Below the pieces are notes generated by a model. It was not told the DNA's origin and ran no database searches. It saw only the letters and a list, made by a program, of their open reading frames with translations. Position numbers and translations under genes: made by a program. 38,264 bases of DNA from an uncultured bacterium (lineage in GTDB: Bacteria > Bacillota > Clostridia > Oscillospirales > Oscillospiraceae): assembly GCA_949840775.1 (NCBI GenBank), contig CATKXO010000027.1:1-38264 (forward strand), read 5' to 3'. Every line of letters starts with the position of its first letter. Position 1 is the first letter of the stretch. Positions 14,074 to 22,416 of this stretch are shown here, piece by piece.

Positions 14074-14108
14074 TATTTTCGCCATCAATTTGGAGAGGTG
14101 ACAGCCAC

Positions 14109-14825
14109 ATGAGAATGAGAAAAAAGCCCAATTTACCGGCCCGGATGGAGCGGTGCGCGGCCATGCTGATTACCGACCCCGCCTCCATGCGGGGCCGGTG
14201 GCGGGAACTTTTTCCGGAGGCCAGGGAGCTCCGGCTGGAAATCGGCTGCGGCAAGGGCCGGTTTTCCGCCGAGACTGCGGAGCAAAACCCCGATGTGCTG
14301 TACATCGCCCTGGAGCGGGTGCCCGACGCCATGATTATCGCCATGGAGCGCTGCCAGGCCAAGGGGCTGACCAACATCTTTTTCATCGACGGGGACGCGG
14401 CCCTGCTGAGGGACTACTTCGCCCCCGGCGAGGCGGACCTGATTTATATCAACTTCTGCGACCCCTGGCCGGGGGTGAAGCACGCCCGGCGGCGGCTGAC
14501 CCACGAGCAGTTCCTGGTCCTCTACCGAGGCATCCTGCGGGAGGGGGGAGAAATTCACTTCAAGAGCGACAACCACGACCTCTTTGAGTGGTCATTGTTT
14601 CAGTTCCCCAAGGCAGGCTTTGCCCTGTCCCAGGTGACCCGGGACCTCCACGGCCGGGGAATCCAGGGCGTGATGACCGACTATGAGGAAAAATTCCACC
14701 TGCTGGGCACGCCCATCAACCGCTGTGTGGGAATCAAGGAGCCCATGGACCCGGAACCGGAATTTAAGCCCATCGCGGGACCCAACAGCCGCTTACAAGC
14801 TTCCGAATCGCGTCAGGGTATTTAA
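14109..14825 (+). CDS. trmB: tRNA (guanine-N7-)-methyltransferase TrmB, 238 aa
   Basis: Methylates G46 in the variable loop of tRNAs using S-adenosylmethionine. The Rossmann SAM motif EIGCGKGRF (44-52), the YIALERVPDAM strand and the CDPWPGVKHARRRLT segment (the FPDPWPKKRHxKRR motif of TrmB) are all present. The ATG at 14109 has GGAGAGGTG upstream. The last 15 residues extend slightly past the usual end. cysK follows after 12 bp, so they probably share a transcript. It lies divergent to a tRNA gene, a functional coincidence at most. Confidence 0.93.
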   Translation: MRMRKKPNLPARMERCAAMLITDPASMRGRWRELFPEARELRLEIGCGKGRFSAETAEQNPDVLYIALERVPDAMIIAMERCQAKGLTNIFFIDGDAALLRDYFAPGEADLIYINFCDPWPGVKHARRRLTHEQFLVLYRGILREGGEIHFKSDNHDLFEWSLFQFPKAGFALSQVTRDLHGRGIQGVMTDYEEKFHLLGTPINRCVGIKEPMDPEPEFKPIAGPNSRLQASESRQGI

Positions 14826-14837
14826 GGAGGAAACACT

Positions 14838-15770
14838 ATGAGCCGAATTTTTACATCTGTGGACCAGCTGATCGGGGGGACCCCCCTCTTGGAGCTGTGC
14901 CATATTGAACAGGAGGCCGGACTGGAGGCCCGCATCCTGGCCAAGCTTGAGGCCCTCAACCCCGCCGGATCCGCAAAGGACCGGGTGGCCAAGGCCATGA
15001 TCGACGGCGCGGAGACCAGCGGCAGGCTGAAGCCCGGCTCCGTCATCATCGAGCCCACCTCCGGAAACACGGGCATCGGCCTGGCCTCCGTTGCGGCGGC
15101 CAGGGGGTATCGGATCATCATTGTGATGCCGGATACCATGAGCGCAGAGCGGCGGCAGATTATGAAGGCCTACGGCGCCGAGCTGGTGCTCAGCGATGGC
15201 GCTCAGGGCATGGCGGGGGCCATCGCCAGGGCGGAGGAGCTGGCAAAGGACATCCCCGGCAGCTTCATCCCCGGCCAGTTCGTCAACCCCGCCAACCCCG
15301 CCGCCCACCGGGCTGCCACCGGCCCGGAGATCTGGGCCGACACCGACGGCAAGGTGGACATCTTTGTGGCCGGCGTGGGCACCGGCGGCACACTCACCGG
15401 CGTGGGCCAATACCTGAAGGAGCAAAACCCGGCAGTGAAGGTGGTGGCGGTGGAGCCCAAGAGCTCCCCCGTCCTCAGCCAGGGACACGGCGGCCCCCAC
15501 GGGATTCAGGGCATCGGCGCGGGCTTTGTCCCCCAGGTGCTGGACACCTCCGTCTACGACGAGGTCCTTCCGGTGTCTGACGAGGACGCCTTCGCCGCCG
15601 GCAGGCTGGTGGGCCGCAGAGAGGGCATTCTGGTAGGCATCTCCTCCGGTGCGGCGGTCCACGGAGCCATCCAACTGGCCAAGCGGCCCGAGAACCGGGG
15701 CAAGACCATTGTGGCCCTCCTCCCCGACACCGGGGACAGATACCTCTCCACGCCCCTCTTCGGGGACTGA
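14838..15770 (+). CDS. cysK: Cysteine synthase A (O-acetylserine sulfhydrylase), 310 aa
   Basis: PLP enzyme making cysteine from O-acetylserine and sulfide. The PLP lysine is K47 in [10 protein letters not shown]; the substrate loop is TSGNTG (74-79); the phosphate-binding loop is GVGTGGT (about 179-185). Length is typical. A clean AAGGAGGAAAC ribosome site precedes the start. Second gene of the trmB transcript. Ends at the GC hairpin at 15786-15822. Confidence 0.95.
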   Translation: MSRIFTSVDQLIGGTPLLELCHIEQEAGLEARILAKLEALNPAGSAKDRVAKAMIDGAETSGRLKPGSVIIEPTSGNTGIGLASVAAARGYRIIIVMPDTMSAERRQIMKAYGAELVLSDGAQGMAGAIARAEELAKDIPGSFIPGQFVNPANPAAHRAATGPEIWADTDGKVDIFVAGVGTGGTLTGVGQYLKEQNPAVKVVAVEPKSSPVLSQGHGGPHGIQGIGAGFVPQVLDTSVYDEVLPVSDEDAFAAGRLVGRREGILVGISSGAAVHGAIQLAKRPENRGKTIVALLPDTGDRYLSTPLFGD

Positions 15771-15785
15771 CACCGCCATAGAAAC

Positions 15786-15822
15786 GGCCCAGGCAGCGCC
15801 TCACCGCTGCCTGGGCCACGCT
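15786..15822 (+). terminator. Terminator hairpin after cysK
   Basis: GGCCCAGGCAGCG and CGCTGCCTGGGCC pair perfectly (13 bp), followed by ACGCTTTTTGC. A second hairpin (TCCCGCCCC/GGGGCGGGA, 15839-15860) lies between the convergent genes and may end hndD. Confidence 0.7.
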
Positions 15823-15909
15823 TTTTGCATCCTGTGTTCCCGCCCCCTGGGGGGCGGGAACGGGAAAACGCATCAGACGTGCTGTAACATCACCGGAAAC
15901 AGGCCGGCG

Positions 15910-17607
15910 TTACTCCTTCACATAGTTCACGTGGAGCAGCTCGTGCCGCTCCTCCTGGGTGAGCTTCTCCAGGAAGGCGCCCACCACCGGATTGCGCTCA
16001 GCCCGCTTGAAGGGGGCCATGCGGTCCAGGGCGTACAGGCCCTCGGCCCGGTCGGCCTTGTCCTGCTTCACGCCGTGGGGCTGGCCCGCGCCGCCCACGC
16101 AGCCGCCCTGGCAGGTCATGACCTCCACCAGGTCGAAATAGGCGTTGCCCGCCTCAATCTCCTTGAGCAGCTTCTGGGCGTTGGCCAGACCGTGGACAAT
16201 GGCCAGATGGACATCCCGGTCCCCCACCTTGACAACGGCCACCCGAATGGCCCGGTCGCCCCGGAGGGGGGAGTATTTCAGCTCCCGCAGCACGTTCTTG
16301 GACTTGTCGGGCAGGCAGAAGCGGACCACAGCCTCGGCCACGCCGCCGGTGGTGCCGTAGATGGTGCCCGCGCCGGAGCCCAGGCCGAAGGGCAGGTCGG
16401 GGGATTCCAGCTCGATCTGAGGCAGCTGGATACCCGACTCCTTAATCATGTTGATAACCTCCTGGGTGGTGAGCACCAGGTCCACATCCCGCTTGCCGTC
16501 GTGGGTAAACTCAGGCCGGGCGGCCTCCATCTTCTTGGCGGTGCAGGGCATGATGGCGATGTGGAAGGTGGTGCGGCCATCCTCCGCATCCTTTTTGGCG
16601 TAGCGGTCCTTGAGGATGGAGGCGAACATCTCCATGGGGGACTTGCAGGTGGAGATGTGCTTGAGGTACTTGGGGTTCTCGTTCTCCAGGTACTTCACCC
16701 AGGCGGGACAGCAGGAGGTGAACATGGGGAAGGGCCCGCCCTTCTCCAGCCGCTGGAGGAACTCGGTGCCCTCCTCGATGGTGGTGAAGTCGGCGCCGAA
16801 GGTGGTGTCGTAGACCTCATCCACCCCCATCAGCTTCAGGGCGGTGACCAGCTGGTCCAGGGCGTTCTGGCCGGCAGGCAGGCCAAAGGCCTCGCCGATG
16901 GCCACCCGGACGGCGGGGGCAATCTGGACCACCACCCGCTTATTGGGGTTGTGGATGGCCCGCCAGGCCCGGCCGATCTCGTTGTAGACGGTGATGGCGC
17001 CGGTGGGGCAGACTGCGGAGCATTGGCCGCAGCTGATGCAGTGGGTCTCACTGAGCTTGCGCTCAAAGGCGGGGGCCACCCGCATGTTGTAACCCCGGTT
17101 GACAAAGTCGATGATGCCCATTCCGATGCCCTCGCCGCACACCCGCACGCAGTCGCCGCACAGGATGCACTTGCTGGGGTCCCGGACAATGGCGGGGCTG
17201 GTGTCGTCCAGCACAGACTCCTCCCGGCTGTCACCAAAGCGGACCTTCCGCACGCCGAAGCGCATGGCCAGCTCCTGGAGGTGGCAGTCGCCGCTCTTCT
17301 CGCAGGTGGTGCAGGAGCAGTTGTGGGAGGCCAGCATCAGCTCCAGGATCATCCGCCGGTGCTTCAGCAGCCGGGCGGTGTTGGTGCGGATTTTCAGCCC
17401 GTCCCGGGGCTGCATGGAGCAAGAGGTCTCGATCTTCCCCCGCTCGTCCTCCACCACGCACATCCGGCAGGCCCCGTAGACCGACAGGTCGGAGTAGTAG
17501 CAGAAGGTGGGCATCTCAATGCCCGCTTTTCTGATTACGGACAGCACATTGGGCTCCCCGTCGAAGGGCACCCGCTGGCCGTCGATGTACATAATTCCCT
17601 TTGCCAT
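15910..17607 (-). CDS. hndD: [FeFe]-hydrogenase catalytic subunit HndD/HydA, 565 aa
   Basis: Cytoplasmic hydrogenase subunit that interconverts protons and H2. The N-terminal [2Fe-2S] domain has C36, C47, C50 and C63; a His-ligated [4Fe-4S] site follows (H95, C99, C102, C108), then two [4Fe-4S] ferredoxin motifs (about 147-157 and 190-200). The H-cluster motifs are complete: TSCCPAW (297), MPCTAKK (353) and MTCQGGCVGGAG (497). The small-subunit tail at the C terminus is present. The ATG at 17607 follows GGGAGGAGTGAGC and lies five bases after hndC. With HndA and HndC it would form an NAD(P)-linked, possibly electron-bifurcating, hydrogenase. Confidence 0.95.
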   Translation of the reverse strand: MAKGIMYIDGQRVPFDGEPNVLSVIRKAGIEMPTFCYYSDLSVYGACRMCVVEDERGKIETSCSMQPRDGLKIRTNTARLLKHRRMILELMLASHNCSCTTCEKSGDCHLQELAMRFGVRKVRFGDSREESVLDDTSPAIVRDPSKCILCGDCVRVCGEGIGMGIIDFVNRGYNMRVAPAFERKLSETHCISCGQCSAVCPTGAITVYNEIGRAWRAIHNPNKRVVVQIAPAVRVAIGEAFGLPAGQNALDQLVTALKLMGVDEVYDTTFGADFTTIEEGTEFLQRLEKGGPFPMFTSCCPAWVKYLENENPKYLKHISTCKSPMEMFASILKDRYAKKDAEDGRTTFHIAIMPCTAKKMEAARPEFTHDGKRDVDLVLTTQEVINMIKESGIQLPQIELESPDLPFGLGSGAGTIYGTTGGVAEAVVRFCLPDKSKNVLRELKYSPLRGDRAIRVAVVKVGDRDVHLAIVHGLANAQKLLKEIEAGNAYFDLVEVMTCQGGCVGGAGQPHGVKQDKADRAEGLYALDRMAPFKRAERNPVVGAFLEKLTQEERHELLHVNYVKE

Positions 17608-17612
17608 ACCGC

Positions 17613-19511
17613 TCACTCCTCCCGAATGGCGCCGAAGGGACAGCAGCCCCAGCACGCGCCGCACTTGATACATTTCTCCGTGTCGATGACATGGGGCATT
17701 CTGATTTGCCCACTGATGGCCTCCATGGGACACTGCTTCATGCACTTGCCGCAGCCCTTGCACAGCACCGGATCGATCTGGAGCACCTTCTTGCGGCCGT
17801 TGCAATGGGGGCAGTGCTTGTCCACCACGTGGGCCAGGTACTCGTCCCTAAAGTATTTCAGGGTGCTCTGCACCGGCTTGCAGGCGGACTGGCCCAGGCC
17901 GCACAGGGCGGTCTCGCTGATGGTGGCGGACAGCTCCTCCAGCAGGTCCAGGTCCTCCAGGGAGCCCTCGTTGTTGACGATACGGGTGAGAATCTCCAGC
18001 ATCCGCCGGGTGCCCTCCCGGCAGGGGACGCACTTGCCGCAGGACTCATTCTGGGTGAAGTTCATGAAGAACCGGGCCACCTCCACCATGCAGGTGTCCT
18101 CGTCCATGACCACCAGGCCGCCGGAGCCGATCATGGCCCCCAGCTTTTTCAGGGAATCGAAGTCCAGGGGCATGTCCAGGTGCTCCTCGGTGAGACAGCC
18201 GCCGGAGGGCCCACCGATCTGGACGGCCTTGAACTTCTTGCCGTCCTTGATGCCGCCGCCGATGTCGAAGATGATCTGCCGCAGGGTGGCCCCCATGGGC
18301 ACCTCAATGAGGCCGGTGTTCACCACGTTGCCGGTGAGGGCGAAGGCCTTGGTGCCGGGGGACTTCTCGGTGCCGATGGACTGAAACCAGGGGGCCCCCT
18401 TCCGGATAATCAGGGGGACGGCGGAGAAGGTCTCCACGTTGTTCAGCACCGTGGGCTGGGCCCACAGGCCATGCTCCACCGTCCGGGGCGGTTTCACACG
18501 GGGCATACCCCGGTTGCCCTCGATGGAGGCGGTGAGGGCGGAGCCCTCGCCGCAGACAAAGGCCCCTGCGCCCCGGTTGACGTTCAGGTGGAAGGAGAAG
18601 TCGGTGCCCAGAATGTGGTCCCCCAGCAGGTTCATCTCCTCCGCCTTGGCGATGGCGGTTTTCAGCCGGGCCACCGCCAGGGGATACTCGGCCCGGACGT
18701 AGATGTAGCCCTCATCGCTCCCCGCGCCCAGGGCGGCGATGAGCATCCCCTCGATGATGGAGTGGGGGTTGCCCTCCATGATGGAGCGGTCCATGAAGGC
18801 GCCGGGGTCGCCCTCGTCGCCGTTGCACACCACGTACTTCTTACCCTTGGGCTGCTTACGGACACTGTCCCACTTGCGGCCGGCGGGGAAGCCGCCGCCC
18901 CCCCGGCCCCGGAGGCCGGAGTCCAGAATTTCCTTGCAGATGGCCTCGTCGGTCATCTCGAAGAGGGCCTTCTCAAAGGCCACATAGCCGTCCTTGGCCA
19001 GGTACTCGTCGATGTCCTCGGCGTCGATGGTGCCGCAGTTTTCCAGCACAATGCGGTGCTGGCGGTGATAGAAGGGGATGTCGCTGTGCTTGGTGTACTT
19101 CACGCCGTCCAGCTCGTAGAGCAGCCGCTCCACCACCTCGCCCTTCATGATGGTCTTCTCGATAATCTCGTCGCAGTCCTCCAGCTGGACATGGGTATAG
19201 AGGATACCCTCGGGCTCAATCTGGACCAGGGGGCCCATCTCACAGAAGCCGTGGCAGCCGCTCTTTTTCAGATAGACGCCGTCCCCCTTGGGCTCGGACA
19301 CGTCCTCGGTCTCGTTCTCCTGGGTCAGGCCCACGTAGACATCCAGTCCCCGGCGGGCGCACTCCTCTTTAAAGTAGTCGTACAGCTTCAGCGACCCGCC
19401 GGCGATGCAGCCGGTGCCGGCGCACAGCAGAATCTGCCGCTTCTGATAGGACAGGGCCCGTTTGGCCTTTACACGGCGGACCTCCAGCCGTTCACGGTTC
19501 ATCTCAGCCAT
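17613..19511 (-). CDS. hndC: NuoF-like NAD(P)H-binding subunit HndC/HydB, 632 aa
   Basis: Flavin and NAD(P)-binding subunit passing electrons between pyridine nucleotide, ferredoxin and the hydrogenase. Order of domains: N-terminal thioredoxin-like [2Fe-2S] region (CAGTGC, then GCHGFC), NADH/FMN fold with GLRGRGGGGFPAGRKW (about 200-215), the [4Fe-4S] site ESCGKCVPCREG, and a C-terminal pair of ferredoxin motifs (CKGCGKCMKQCP, CIKCGACWGCCP). The ATG at 19511 overlaps the hndA stop by a few bases, suggesting coupled translation. The extra HCPHCNG motif before the ferredoxins matches bifurcating HydB-type subunits. Confidence 0.94.
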   Translation of the reverse strand: MAEMNRERLEVRRVKAKRALSYQKRQILLCAGTGCIAGGSLKLYDYFKEECARRGLDVYVGLTQENETEDVSEPKGDGVYLKKSGCHGFCEMGPLVQIEPEGILYTHVQLEDCDEIIEKTIMKGEVVERLLYELDGVKYTKHSDIPFYHRQHRIVLENCGTIDAEDIDEYLAKDGYVAFEKALFEMTDEAICKEILDSGLRGRGGGGFPAGRKWDSVRKQPKGKKYVVCNGDEGDPGAFMDRSIMEGNPHSIIEGMLIAALGAGSDEGYIYVRAEYPLAVARLKTAIAKAEEMNLLGDHILGTDFSFHLNVNRGAGAFVCGEGSALTASIEGNRGMPRVKPPRTVEHGLWAQPTVLNNVETFSAVPLIIRKGAPWFQSIGTEKSPGTKAFALTGNVVNTGLIEVPMGATLRQIIFDIGGGIKDGKKFKAVQIGGPSGGCLTEEHLDMPLDFDSLKKLGAMIGSGGLVVMDEDTCMVEVARFFMNFTQNESCGKCVPCREGTRRMLEILTRIVNNEGSLEDLDLLEELSATISETALCGLGQSACKPVQSTLKYFRDEYLAHVVDKHCPHCNGRKKVLQIDPVLCKGCGKCMKQCPMEAISGQIRMPHVIDTEKCIKCGACWGCCPFGAIREE

Positions 19512-19992
19512 TGGCGGCGTCCTCCTTTCTCAGTTCCTCCAGCAGGTCGATGGCCAGCTCGGGGCTCATCTTGGAGTGGACCTGGTCGTTCACCGTGACC
19601 ACCGGGGCCAGGCCGCAGGCCCCCAGGCAGGCCACCGTCTCCAGGGTAAACAGGCCGTCGGCGGAGGTCTTCTGCTTGCCCTCCAGCTCCAGATACTCCC
19701 GGATGGCGTTGTAGATGGGCTGGGACTTGCGCACGTGGCAGGCGGTGCCGTCGCACACCTTGATGATGTACTTCCCCTTGGCCTCCAGGGAGAAGTTCTC
19801 GTAGAAAGTGGCCACGCTGTATACCTTGGCCACCCCCACCTCCAGCTTCTCAGCGATGCGCTCCAGCACCGCGGGGCTGAGGTACTTATACTCCGCCTGG
19901 ATGTCCTGCATGATGGCGATGAGATGGTGCATCTGACAGCCGTAGCCGTCGATGATCTCATCCACCCGTTCCATGGAAATTCCATTGGACAT
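19504..19992 (-). CDS. hndA: NuoE-like [2Fe-2S] subunit HndA/HydC, 162 aa
   Basis: Thioredoxin-like ferredoxin subunit of the hydrogenase. The four cysteine ligands are in CDGTACHV and CLGACGLAP. The N-terminal helical bundle (HHLIAIMQDIQAEYKYLSP) is typical for NuoE. The ATG at 19992 is chosen for AGAGAGGAG upstream. First gene of hndA-hndC-hndD, transcribed from the promoter at 20125-20153. Confidence 0.94.
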   Translation of the reverse strand: MSNGISMERVDEIIDGYGCQMHHLIAIMQDIQAEYKYLSPAVLERIAEKLEVGVAKVYSVATFYENFSLEAKGKYIIKVCDGTACHVRKSQPIYNAIREYLELEGKQKTSADGLFTLETVACLGACGLAPVVTVNDQVHSKMSPELAIDLLEELRKEDAANG

Positions 19993-20124
19993 GGCTTGTT
20001 TTCTCCTCTCTCTTTCCTTGTTTTTCTGCTCCCAATCCGCTTCAGCAGCCTTGTGCTTCCCGCCATTGCAGGAGGGCGGGAGCAAAAAAAGAATTGGGAC
20101 TGCTTCATCGTCGCGCTGAGCATA

Positions 20125-20153
20125 ATTCTAGCATATTGTCCGTCATTTTACAA
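20125..20153 (-). promoter_or_regulatory. Promoter of the hydrogenase operon
   Basis: Minus strand TTGTAA (20153-20148), 17 bp, TAGAAT (20130-20125). Leader of about 125 nt. No Rex-type operator was recognised. Confidence 0.65.
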
Positions 20154-20187
20154 GAGAAAAATGCAGGAAATGCGTCATTTCTTTACA

Positions 20188-20223
20188 AAACGACGGCACG
20201 AACTCCTTCGCGCCGCCGTTTTC
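20188..20223 (-). terminator. Terminator hairpin after the helical hypothetical gene
   Basis: AAAACG-CGGC-CGAA pairs with TTCG-GCCG-CGTTTT with two mismatches, just after the stop at 20226. Minus-strand side ends in CGTTTTG. Confidence 0.65.
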
Positions 20224-20225
20224 TC

Positions 20226-20735
20226 CTAACGCTTCATTTTTTTCGGATTGGGCCAGGCATCCGGGCCGTCGGTTTTGGTGATCTCCTTGAACTCCCCGGT
20301 CTCTCTGGCAAAGGCGTACATCGCCTGGGCAATGGTGTACATCTGGGGGTAGAGGGCCAGGCAGCGGGCCTTGGTGGACTCCCCCTCAAAGGCATAGACC
20401 CACTCGCTCCCCGTCTTCCGCCGGACCTTCAGGTAGTTGGCCACCGCCTGGGCAAATCCGTCAGACTCCGCGTGCTTGGCCTCCCGGCCGGCGTACTCGA
20501 TGTAGGACAGCAGGGCGTACTCCGCCTTGGACAGGCACTCGTTCACCCGCTTGGCCAGATAGGCCACGATCTCCTCTCCCACATAGGCCAGCATCTGGTC
20601 CAGCCTGAGATACAGGTGGACGAACTCCTCCCCGTGGCGCTGGGCAAAGGCGGCGGGGTCGAAGTTCAGCGCCCTGCACACCTCCGCCATCAGCTCCGGG
20701 CTCAGCCGGGCCTCCGCCGTCTGTTGTTCCGCCAT
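20226..20735 (-). CDS. Hypothetical helical protein, 169 aa
   Basis: Not recognised. Predominantly helical, soluble, no signal peptide or cysteine motif. The C terminus is short and lysine-rich (PNPKKMKR). A good AGAAGGAGGTTAGATC ribosome site precedes the ATG. It is divergent from the LysR gene, with 160 bp between them, so that regulator is a candidate to control it. Codon use matches the chromosome. Confidence 0.7.
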   Translation of the reverse strand: MAEQQTAEARLSPELMAEVCRALNFDPAAFAQRHGEEFVHLYLRLDQMLAYVGEEIVAYLAKRVNECLSKAEYALLSYIEYAGREAKHAESDGFAQAVANYLKVRRKTGSEWVYAFEGESTKARCLALYPQMYTIAQAMYAFARETGEFKEITKTDGPDAWPNPKKMKR

Positions 20736-20835
20736 GATCTAACCTCCTTCTCTCCGGTTCGACCCGTTTCTTCCAGTAAGGTAATTGTATCACAGGAGAA
20801 GGCGGCTCGCAAGGAGAATCCTGATTTTTCCAACC

Positions 20836-20864
20836 TTGCATCCGGGCTCCCGCTCTGTTATAAT
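20836..20864 (+). promoter_or_regulatory. Promoter of the LysR-ogt unit
   Basis: TTGCAT (20836-20841), 17 bp, TATAAT (20859-20864). Confidence 0.7.
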
Positions 20865-20882
20865 ATAACCTGACTGTTATAT
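20863..20882. promoter_or_regulatory. Inverted repeat at the LysR start, candidate operator
   Basis: ATATAAC, CTGACT, GTTATAT is a perfect 7-bp inverted repeat overlapping the -10 and start site. LysR proteins often autorepress from such positions. The T-N11-A pattern is compatible, but binding is inferred. Confidence 0.45.
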
Positions 20883-20896
20883 CTGGAGGGAATCGC

Positions 20897-21814
20897 ATGA
20901 CGCAGCAGGGGATCGAGGTCTTTCTGGCGGTGGCCCGGCTGGGCAGCGTGTCCGCCGCGGCCCAGGCGCTGTACATCACCCAGCCGGCGGTGAGCCGGCA
21001 CCTGAAGGCCCTGGAGGAGGCCCTGGGCTGTACCCTGGTAGTCCGGGGGCGGGGCCAGCGGCGGGTGGAGCTCACCGGCCGGGGCCAGGACTTTGTCCAG
21101 GTTGCGGAGAAGTGGCGGCTGCTGTGGCAGGAGGCCCAGGAGGTGGCGGGCCGGGACCGGACCCAGACCCTGCGGGTGGCCTCGGTGGGCAGTCTCAGCT
21201 CCTACCTGCTCCCTCCGGTGTTTCGGGACTTCCTGGCCCCCGGACGGACCCTCACCTTTCACCACTACCACTCCCAGGAGGCCTATGACTATGTCGCCCA
21301 GGGGCTGGCGGACCTGGCGCTCATCTCCGACCACATGTACCACCCTCAGGTGGAGACTGTCCCTGCCCTCCGTTCCGCCATGATGCTGCTCACCGGGCCG
21401 GGGCTGGACTGGCCCGACACGGTCCACCCCTCCCGGCTGGACCCCTCCAAGGAGCTGCGCCTGCCCTGGAATCCGGAGTATGACCTGTGGCACTCCTTCT
21501 GGTTCAGCGCGGCGGCGGTGCCCCGGGCGGTGCTGGACCAGATGTCCCTGCTGGAGGAGTTTTTCAGCTGGCGTGACAGCTGGTGGGACAGCTGGGCCAT
21601 CGCTCCCGCCCTTGTGGCCGTCCCCCTGTCCCGAAAGCTGGGACTGACAGTGCGCAATCTGGACAGCGGCCCCGGTGACGAGGTGATCTACTATTTGCTG
21701 GGCCCCCGGCGCAAGGAGGAGCTGACCCGGAGCTTTCTGGACTGTCTGGACCGGGAGCTGAAAAAGCGCCCTGAGATTCAGTCGCTGCTGTCCGCTGGGC
21801 CGCAGCTCTCATAA
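20897..21814 (+). CDS. LysR-family transcriptional regulator, 305 aa
   Basis: N-terminal winged helix-turn-helix with the LysR signature FLAVARLGSVSAAAQALYITQPAVSRHLKALEEALG (given in part: residues about 9-43). A linker helix and a periplasmic-binding-protein-like effector domain follow (residues 90-300; TLRVASVGSLSSYLLPPV). The start follows CTGGAGGGAATCGC. The inducer cannot be read from the sequence. ogt begins 15 bp downstream and is probably co-transcribed; the divergent gene at 20226 is another possible target. Confidence 0.9.
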   Translation: MTQQGIEVFLAVARLGSVSAAAQALYITQPAVSRHLKALEEALGCTLVVRGRGQRRVELTGRGQDFVQVAEKWRLLWQEAQEVAGRDRTQTLRVASVGSLSSYLLPPVFRDFLAPGRTLTFHHYHSQEAYDYVAQGLADLALISDHMYHPQVETVPALRSAMMLLTGPGLDWPDTVHPSRLDPSKELRLPWNPEYDLWHSFWFSAAAVPRAVLDQMSLLEEFFSWRDSWWDSWAIAPALVAVPLSRKLGLTVRNLDSGPGDEVIYYLLGPRRKEELTRSFLDCLDRELKKRPEIQSLLSAGPQLS

Positions 21815-21829
21815 AAAAGGAGGAATACG

Positions 21830-22339
21830 ATGGTTCACTTTGCCCGCTATCTTTCCCCTGTGGGGGAACTCACCCTCTGCGGCCAGGAGGACCGGCTGAC
21901 GGGCCTCTGGCTGGAGGGGCAGAAATATTTCGGCGGCTCCATCTCCGGGGAAATAATCCCTGGGGAGGACACCCCCGTCCTGGCCCGGACCCGAAGCTGG
22001 CTGGACCGCTACTTTGCCGGGGAGCAGCCCAGCCCGGCGGAGCTGCCCCTGTCCCCCGAGGGCAGCCCCTTCCGTCAAACGGTCTGGGCCCTGCTCACTG
22101 AAATTCCCTATGGCCGTACCGTCACCTATGGCGAGCTGGCCCAGCAGACCGCCGCCAGGCTGGGACGGCCCTCCATGTCCGCCCAGGCGGTGGGGGGCGC
22201 CGCAGGACACAACCCCATCTCCATCATCATCCCCTGCCACCGGCTGGTGGGGGCGGACGGCTCCCTCACCGGCTACGCGGGCGGGACCGGCAAAAAGCGG
22301 TGGCTGCTGGAGCACGAGGGGGCAGGAATCGGAGGCTGA
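21830..22339 (+). CDS. ogt: Methylated-DNA--[protein]-cysteine S-methyltransferase, 169 aa
   Basis: Suicide DNA-repair protein that moves a methyl group from O6-methylguanine to its own cysteine. The active site is IIIPCHRLVG with Cys136; the recognition helix region TEIPYGRTVTYGELA is present. Length fits Ogt without an Ada domain. AAAAAAGGAGGAATACG precedes the start. Followed by the strong terminator at 22346-22381. Confidence 0.93.
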   Translation: MVHFARYLSPVGELTLCGQEDRLTGLWLEGQKYFGGSISGEIIPGEDTPVLARTRSWLDRYFAGEQPSPAELPLSPEGSPFRQTVWALLTEIPYGRTVTYGELAQQTAARLGRPSMSAQAVGGAAGHNPISIIIPCHRLVGADGSLTGYAGGTGKKRWLLEHEGAGIGG

Positions 22340-22345
22340 AACGTT

Positions 22346-22381
22346 AAAACGGAGCGGGACCGGCAAGGTCCCGCTCCGTTT
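22346..22381. terminator. Bidirectional intrinsic terminator
   Basis: AAAACGGAGCGGGACC, five bases, GGTCCCGCTCCGTTTT: 16 perfect pairs with A/T ends, between the convergent ogt and chemoreceptor genes. Confidence 0.85.
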
Positions 22382-22416
22382 TGATCGGACTGCAAATTCA
22401 GAAGAGACGAGCCGGC

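Noticed and set aside
15649-19598. Two very long plus-strand open frames across the hydrogenase operon
   Set aside because: They are antisense shadows of hndA-hndC-hndD, produced by the GC-rich third codon positions.
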